Shown: positions 4,339 to 6,777 of the stretch, piece by piece
Position numbering within the stretch: position 1 is the first letter of the stretch
How the letters are laid out: each line of letters begins with the position of its first letter
Source of the DNA: Candidatus Altimarinota bacterium
Lineage (GTDB): Bacteria > Patescibacteriota > Gracilibacteria > UBA4473
Assembly (NCBI GenBank): GCA_027028725.1
Contig: JALVIB010000090.1
Location: 1-6,777, forward strand
Length of the DNA: 6,777 nucleotides
Direction: 5' to 3'
Program-made: the position numbers and the translations under genes
Notes under the pieces: generated by a model
The model's input: only the letters and a program-made list of their open reading frames with translations
Databases searched by the model: none
Told to the model about the DNA's origin: nothing

Positions 4339-5931
4339 ATGAAAAATTTAATGAGAACAGTAACGGAAAATGAAAATTTCGCGGGATTTGTTTATCGAGG
4401 AGATCCTGTTCCTGAATTTAAAGATTATGAAGATTCAGGTGCAGAATATACAGAGGTTCAAAATAAACAAAATGAACAAAATAATAAACTACTAGATGCA
4501 GTTAAAACACCAGAACAATTTAATGAGGCTTTAGATAAATATATATTAGAAGCAAAAACAAAAGCAGACCAACGAGCTAAATTTTTAACAGATAAGATAA
4601 TAGCTCTTTATGCAAGATCAGGAGTTCAAATGGATATGGAAAATTCTAATGTCGGAACAGTAACGGATTGGATTGCTTTAACAGTGAAGCAGTACTTCAA
4701 AGAACTTGATAATAATAGTGTTTATGCTCAAGGAAAGATTGCCTCTTTAAAAAGTTATTTGAAAGAACATAAGAATGAGCAAATGGCGGGAGAGCAAATG
4801 ATGAAAGAAGTTACAGAAGCAGTTAGAAAGGATCAAGCTAGAGAAGCAACAAGAATGCTACAGGAACAGGGACAGAATAATAAAAATAAAGTAGATATAA
4901 CAGAATTAAGTGATAAAATAGATATTACAAGCGAAATTGTTAAGCTTCTTAAGCACTATCGTAAATATGCCATAAATACTCATAAAGCTGTTGAGAATGG
5001 CAACTTTTCAAAATTAGGAATTGAAGGGGAAGAAAGTTATGATAAAAAAGGAAAAAGCGAATTAACTAAAAAATTTCAAGAAAAAGCCGGAATTACAGAT
5101 GACGGATGGTTTGGACCTAAGACAAAAGCAGCTATGGACTCAATTTTAGCTAAAGTGAAAGCCGGTAAGAAACCAGATGAAGCATTTGCTGAGTTTAAAG
5201 CAGAGAAAAAAGCAGAAGCGGAAGCAATGGCAAAAGCAGAAGAAGCTAGAAAGGCTCGTGAAAATGCTAAAAAAATGGCAGAAAAGAATGCTTTTGACGC
5301 TAAAATTAAGGAATTTACAAAGAGGTTTGGGGAGCCTAAGACAGAAAAGATTAATGGTTCGGAGTATAAGGTGTTTGATTTAGGAAATTATGGATTTTTA
5401 CCGAAGAATATTCCTGACGGAGTTGTTTTCAATCTTGATTTAGATGGGAAAAACTATAAATTTTTATCAAGCCATGTTATTACTCCAGAAGTGATGAAAC
5501 CATATAGTGATACATTAATTAAAAAAATTGCAGAAGAACAGAAAAAACATGATACAAAAGAAGCAAAAAGAATACAAGAAGACATGAAAATAAAAAAAGA
5601 AGAAGCGGCGACACGATATCGTAAAGAATGGAGTAGAATAGTTTATAATGACATTGGTTTATATCCTAAAGATTGGCATAAAATTAAGGATTATACAGTG
5701 AAAGATTTTAGAGACGGAATGGTAAACGGTTATGATTTAAGTAATAAATTAAAAACACCATGGGGAGATGGGGCTATCGGATGGTGGGATGCTGGGAATT
5801 TAGAGAAATGGATAAAAAATACTGATGATGGACAGGAATTTTTATCAAAACCAGATAATTATACTCTTGTAGATTTTATTAATGAAAAGGCAGGAAATAA
5901 TATTAATAGTTATGAAAGAATTGATTTATAA
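4339..5931 (+). CDS. Unknown 530-residue protein with PG-binding-like segment
   Basis: I do not recognise the whole protein. It is lysine/glutamate-rich and largely helical, with no signal peptide or membrane segment, so it looks cytoplasmic unless exported by another route. Residues about 226-272 resemble a peptidoglycan-binding (PG_binding_1-type) repeat: LTKKFQEKAGI followed by DGWFGPKTKAAM (255-266). Residues 283-325 are an Ala/Glu/Lys coiled coil. A second charged helix spans 395-432. The C-terminal part (430-530) is richer in aromatics (WGDGAIGWWDAGNLEKW, 475-491) and may be a separate small domain. Of its 17 Arg codons none is CGC or CGG, against 9 of 17 in tatD, and after residue 17 it contains no CCCGCGAA motif, which suggests a different history from its neighbours. 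A 64-residue gene follows after 2 nt. It could be a structural or cell-wall-associated protein; function unknown. Confidence 0.85.
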   Translation: MKNLMRTVTENENFAGFVYRGDPVPEFKDYEDSGAEYTEVQNKQNEQNNKLLDAVKTPEQFNEALDKYILEAKTKADQRAKFLTDKIIALYARSGVQMDMENSNVGTVTDWIALTVKQYFKELDNNSVYAQGKIASLKSYLKEHKNEQMAGEQMMKEVTEAVRKDQAREATRMLQEQGQNNKNKVDITELSDKIDITSEIVKLLKHYRKYAINTHKAVENGNFSKLGIEGEESYDKKGKSELTKKFQEKAGITDDGWFGPKTKAAMDSILAKVKAGKKPDEAFAEFKAEKKAEAEAMAKAEEARKARENAKKMAEKNAFDAKIKEFTKRFGEPKTEKINGSEYKVFDLGNYGFLPKNIPDGVVFNLDLDGKNYKFLSSHVITPEVMKPYSDTLIKKIAEEQKKHDTKEAKRIQEDMKIKKEEAATRYRKEWSRIVYNDIGLYPKDWHKIKDYTVKDFRDGMVNGYDLSNKLKTPWGDGAIGWWDAGNLEKWIKNTDDGQEFLSKPDNYTLVDFINEKAGNNINSYERIDL

Positions 5932-5933
5932 AA

Positions 5934-6128
5934 ATGACAAATCAAGATGATCAAGTTTTCGTAGATGCTCTAAATGAGTTTAAGAACTCTGCTAAAGATG
6001 CTGAAACTCAATTAGAAAAAGCTTTTGAGGAAATCTTTGATTTTGCACGAAAGGATGCTGAAGAAAAATCTCGCGAAAAAGAAGAAGCAGAAATGGCTGA
6101 TTTAGATAAAGAGTTAGCAGAATTGTAA
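5934..6128 (+). CDS. Small acidic helical protein, unknown
   Basis: This 64-residue protein starts two bases after the 530-residue gene stops, so the two are surely co-transcribed and probably translationally coupled. It is strongly acidic and predicted almost entirely helical, with a Glu/Lys/Ala-rich C-terminal half (EEKSREKEEAEMADLDKELAEL region, 43-64) suited to a coiled coil. It may pair with the coiled-coil part of the upstream protein; that is inference. A degenerate motif copy (6064-6080) encodes EKSREK. A full copy begins right after its stop codon (6127-6143). No known family is recognised. Confidence 0.75.
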   Translation: MTNQDDQVFVDALNEFKNSAKDAETQLEKAFEEIFDFARKDAEEKSREKEEAEMADLDKELAEL

Positions 6129-6147
6129 ATCCCGCGAAATTTTGAAC

Positions 6148-6176
6148 TTGACTGTGTTTTTGAATAAATATATAAT
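6148..6176 (+). promoter_or_regulatory. Promoter of the MazEF-type operon
   Basis: TTGACT (6148-6153), a 17-bp spacer and perfect TATAAT (6171-6176) give a start near 6183 and a leader of about 20 nt. A second TATAAT at 6194-6199, four bases before the ATG, lacks a good -35 and is less likely. The leader is A/T-only with no Shine-Dalgarno. Confidence 0.75.
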
Positions 6177-6202
6177 AATTTTGTTAATAATTTTATAATA
6201 AC

Positions 6203-6415
6203 ATGCCATCAATAACGACTTCGTTTGCGGTTACACCAGAGAATTTTCAATTTCTAAAGCAATTTCCAAATAAATCAAAATTTTTAAATTCCTTGATTAC
6301 AAAAAACAGGCAAGAATCTAAAAAAGAAGACCTTTTGCGGCAATATAATGATTTCGCGGAATCTGACGAGATGAACGAGTGGCTGGATGTTGCAAATAAT
6401 TCAGTAAACTTATGA
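6203..6415 (+). CDS. Antitoxin of a MazF-type pair (RHH-like)
   Basis: This 70-residue protein precedes and overlaps a MazF-like toxin by ATGA. Residues 3-35 (ITTSFAVTPENFQFLKQF, then NKSKFLNSLI) fit a short ribbon-helix-helix dimerisation and DNA-binding unit. The tail 36-70 is acidic with an exposed hydrophobic patch (MNEWLDVAN, 57-65), as expected for the toxin-masking segment. It probably represses the promoter at 6148-6176 together with the toxin. A degenerate motif copy (6350-6363) encodes DFAES. The family name MazE is used here only by partnership, because the sequence looks RHH rather than AbrB-type. Confidence 0.8.
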   Translation: MPSITTSFAVTPENFQFLKQFPNKSKFLNSLITKNRQESKKEDLLRQYNDFAESDEMNEWLDVANNSVNL

Positions 6416-6759
6416 AAAAATATGATTTATTTTGGTTGAATTTAAATCCAACCAAGGGTTCAGAACAGTCGGGAATTCGTCCGTGCGTTATCTTGCAAAA
6501 CAATATTGCCAATGAATCGAAATTGCAAACAGTTTGTATTGCTCCGCTAACAACTTCAATTAGAAACACCCCAACAGGAATAATTGTTGAGGCTTCTATG
6601 GAAAATAATTTACCCAAAAAGTCTAGAATAGAATTATCTCAACTTCGAGTGGTAGATAAATCTCGACTTCAGGAAAAAATTGGAAAAATTGAAAACAAAT
6701 ATCATCAAGAATTAAACAAAAAGATTTTTAGTTTTTTTGATTTATCTGATTTTTTTTAA
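6412..6759 (+). CDS. mazF: MazF/PemK-family endoribonuclease toxin
   Basis: At 115 residues it matches the family length. Conserved elements are the start YDLFWLNLNPTKGSEQSGIRPC (4-25, with the G.EqsG.RP signature and catalytic-type R23), the strand VILQN (26-30), IAPLTTS (43-49, catalytic-type Thr) and the C-terminal IELSQLRVVDKSRL (73-86). MazF toxins cleave single-stranded mRNA at short sequences and stop growth when the antitoxin is lost. The start overlaps the antitoxin stop. The stop codon TAA (6757-6759) is part of the TTAA that borders the mobile-element end beginning at 6760, so the last residues (DLSDFF) may have been fixed or altered by that insertion. Confidence 0.93.
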   Translation: MKKYDLFWLNLNPTKGSEQSGIRPCVILQNNIANESKLQTVCIAPLTTSIRNTPTGIIVEASMENNLPKKSRIELSQLRVVDKSRLQEKIGKIENKYHQELNKKIFSFFDLSDFF

Positions 6760-6777
6760 GGAAACTCTGATAAATAA
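6760..6777. mobile_element. End of a second IS/MITE element, cut by window
   Basis: GGAAACTCTGATAAATAA here is identical to the left terminus of the element at 2963-3150 and is also preceded by TTAA (6756-6759). It therefore marks the edge of another MITE copy or of the parental insertion sequence, which lies outside the window. The element abuts the mazF stop codon. Confidence 0.8.

Larger units (their letters stand above)
125..6363. repeat. Dispersed CCCGCGAA motif family (about 20 copies)
   Basis: Fourteen exact octamers CCCGCGAA or TTCGCGGG start at 130, 283, 1238, 1393, 1808, 2052, 2729, 2889, 3563, 3809, 4045, 4212, 4378 and 6131. Most are flanked by A/T runs giving AAAATCCCGCGAAATTTT. 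Near-matches are at 730-744, 2140-2155 (perfect palindrome), 2535-2550, 6064-6080 and 6350-6363. A split copy is at 1089-1126. Nine exact copies read CCCGCGAA on the plus strand and five the complement. Seven are in genes, seven between genes. The span given covers the whole family; it is not a continuous element. Confidence 0.92.

Noticed and set aside
6318..6617. 99-residue minus-strand ORF opposite mazEF
   Set aside because: It is antisense to two recognisable genes.

Overview
The window is AT-rich bacterial DNA with short genes, near-consensus sigma70-type promoters (TTGnnn, 17 bp, TATAAT-like) and no clear Shine-Dalgarno sequence before any start. The intergenic regions are packed with hairpin repeats of kinds I associate with Patescibacteria/CPR and similar environmental genomes (CCCCCTT..AAGGGGG hairpins, an ATTGC..GCAAT repeat, an ATTCTGG..CCAGAAT repeat). 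The standard genetic code fits: TGA ends two antitoxin genes in ATGA overlaps. A CPR-like origin is an inference from style, not proof.

Layout. Positions 1-339 hold a 153-bp-period direct repeat and no gene. Positions 340-1635 (minus strand) are a dcw-type pair, ftsL-like and rsmH, with rsmH transcribed first from a promoter at 1694-1722. A short tandem repeat lies between that promoter and the rsmH start. Positions 1700-2158 are mostly repeats. Positions 2159-2724 are a promoter and a RelE/ParE-type toxin-antitoxin pair. Positions 2725-3177 hold a hairpin and a long imperfect palindrome split by a 188-bp MITE-like element flanked by TTAA. Positions 3178-4242 are tatD with a probably leaderless promoter and large in-frame repeat insertions. 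Positions 4286-6128 are an operon of a 530-residue protein with a peptidoglycan-binding-like segment and a 64-residue acidic helical protein. Positions 6148-6759 are a MazEF-type toxin-antitoxin pair. Its stop codon runs directly into TTAA plus an 18-bp copy of the MITE terminus, which ends the window.

The main signal is a motif close to AAAATCCCGCGAAATTTT. The exact octamer CCCGCGAA or its complement occurs 14 times in 6.8 kb, and five near-matches and one split copy bring the total to 20. It lies in intergenic DNA and inside rsmH, tatD, the RelE-like toxin and the 530-residue gene, in both orientations and in several reading frames. In rsmH one copy is split by exactly 21 bp, in frame. tatD carries a palindromic insertion centred on the motif and a second, about 150-bp, repeat cluster. 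This looks like a genome-wide iterated DNA signal (uptake, chromosome organisation or restriction-related) combined with palindromic elements that invade coding regions, as described for Rickettsia palindromic elements. The function is not known from this window.
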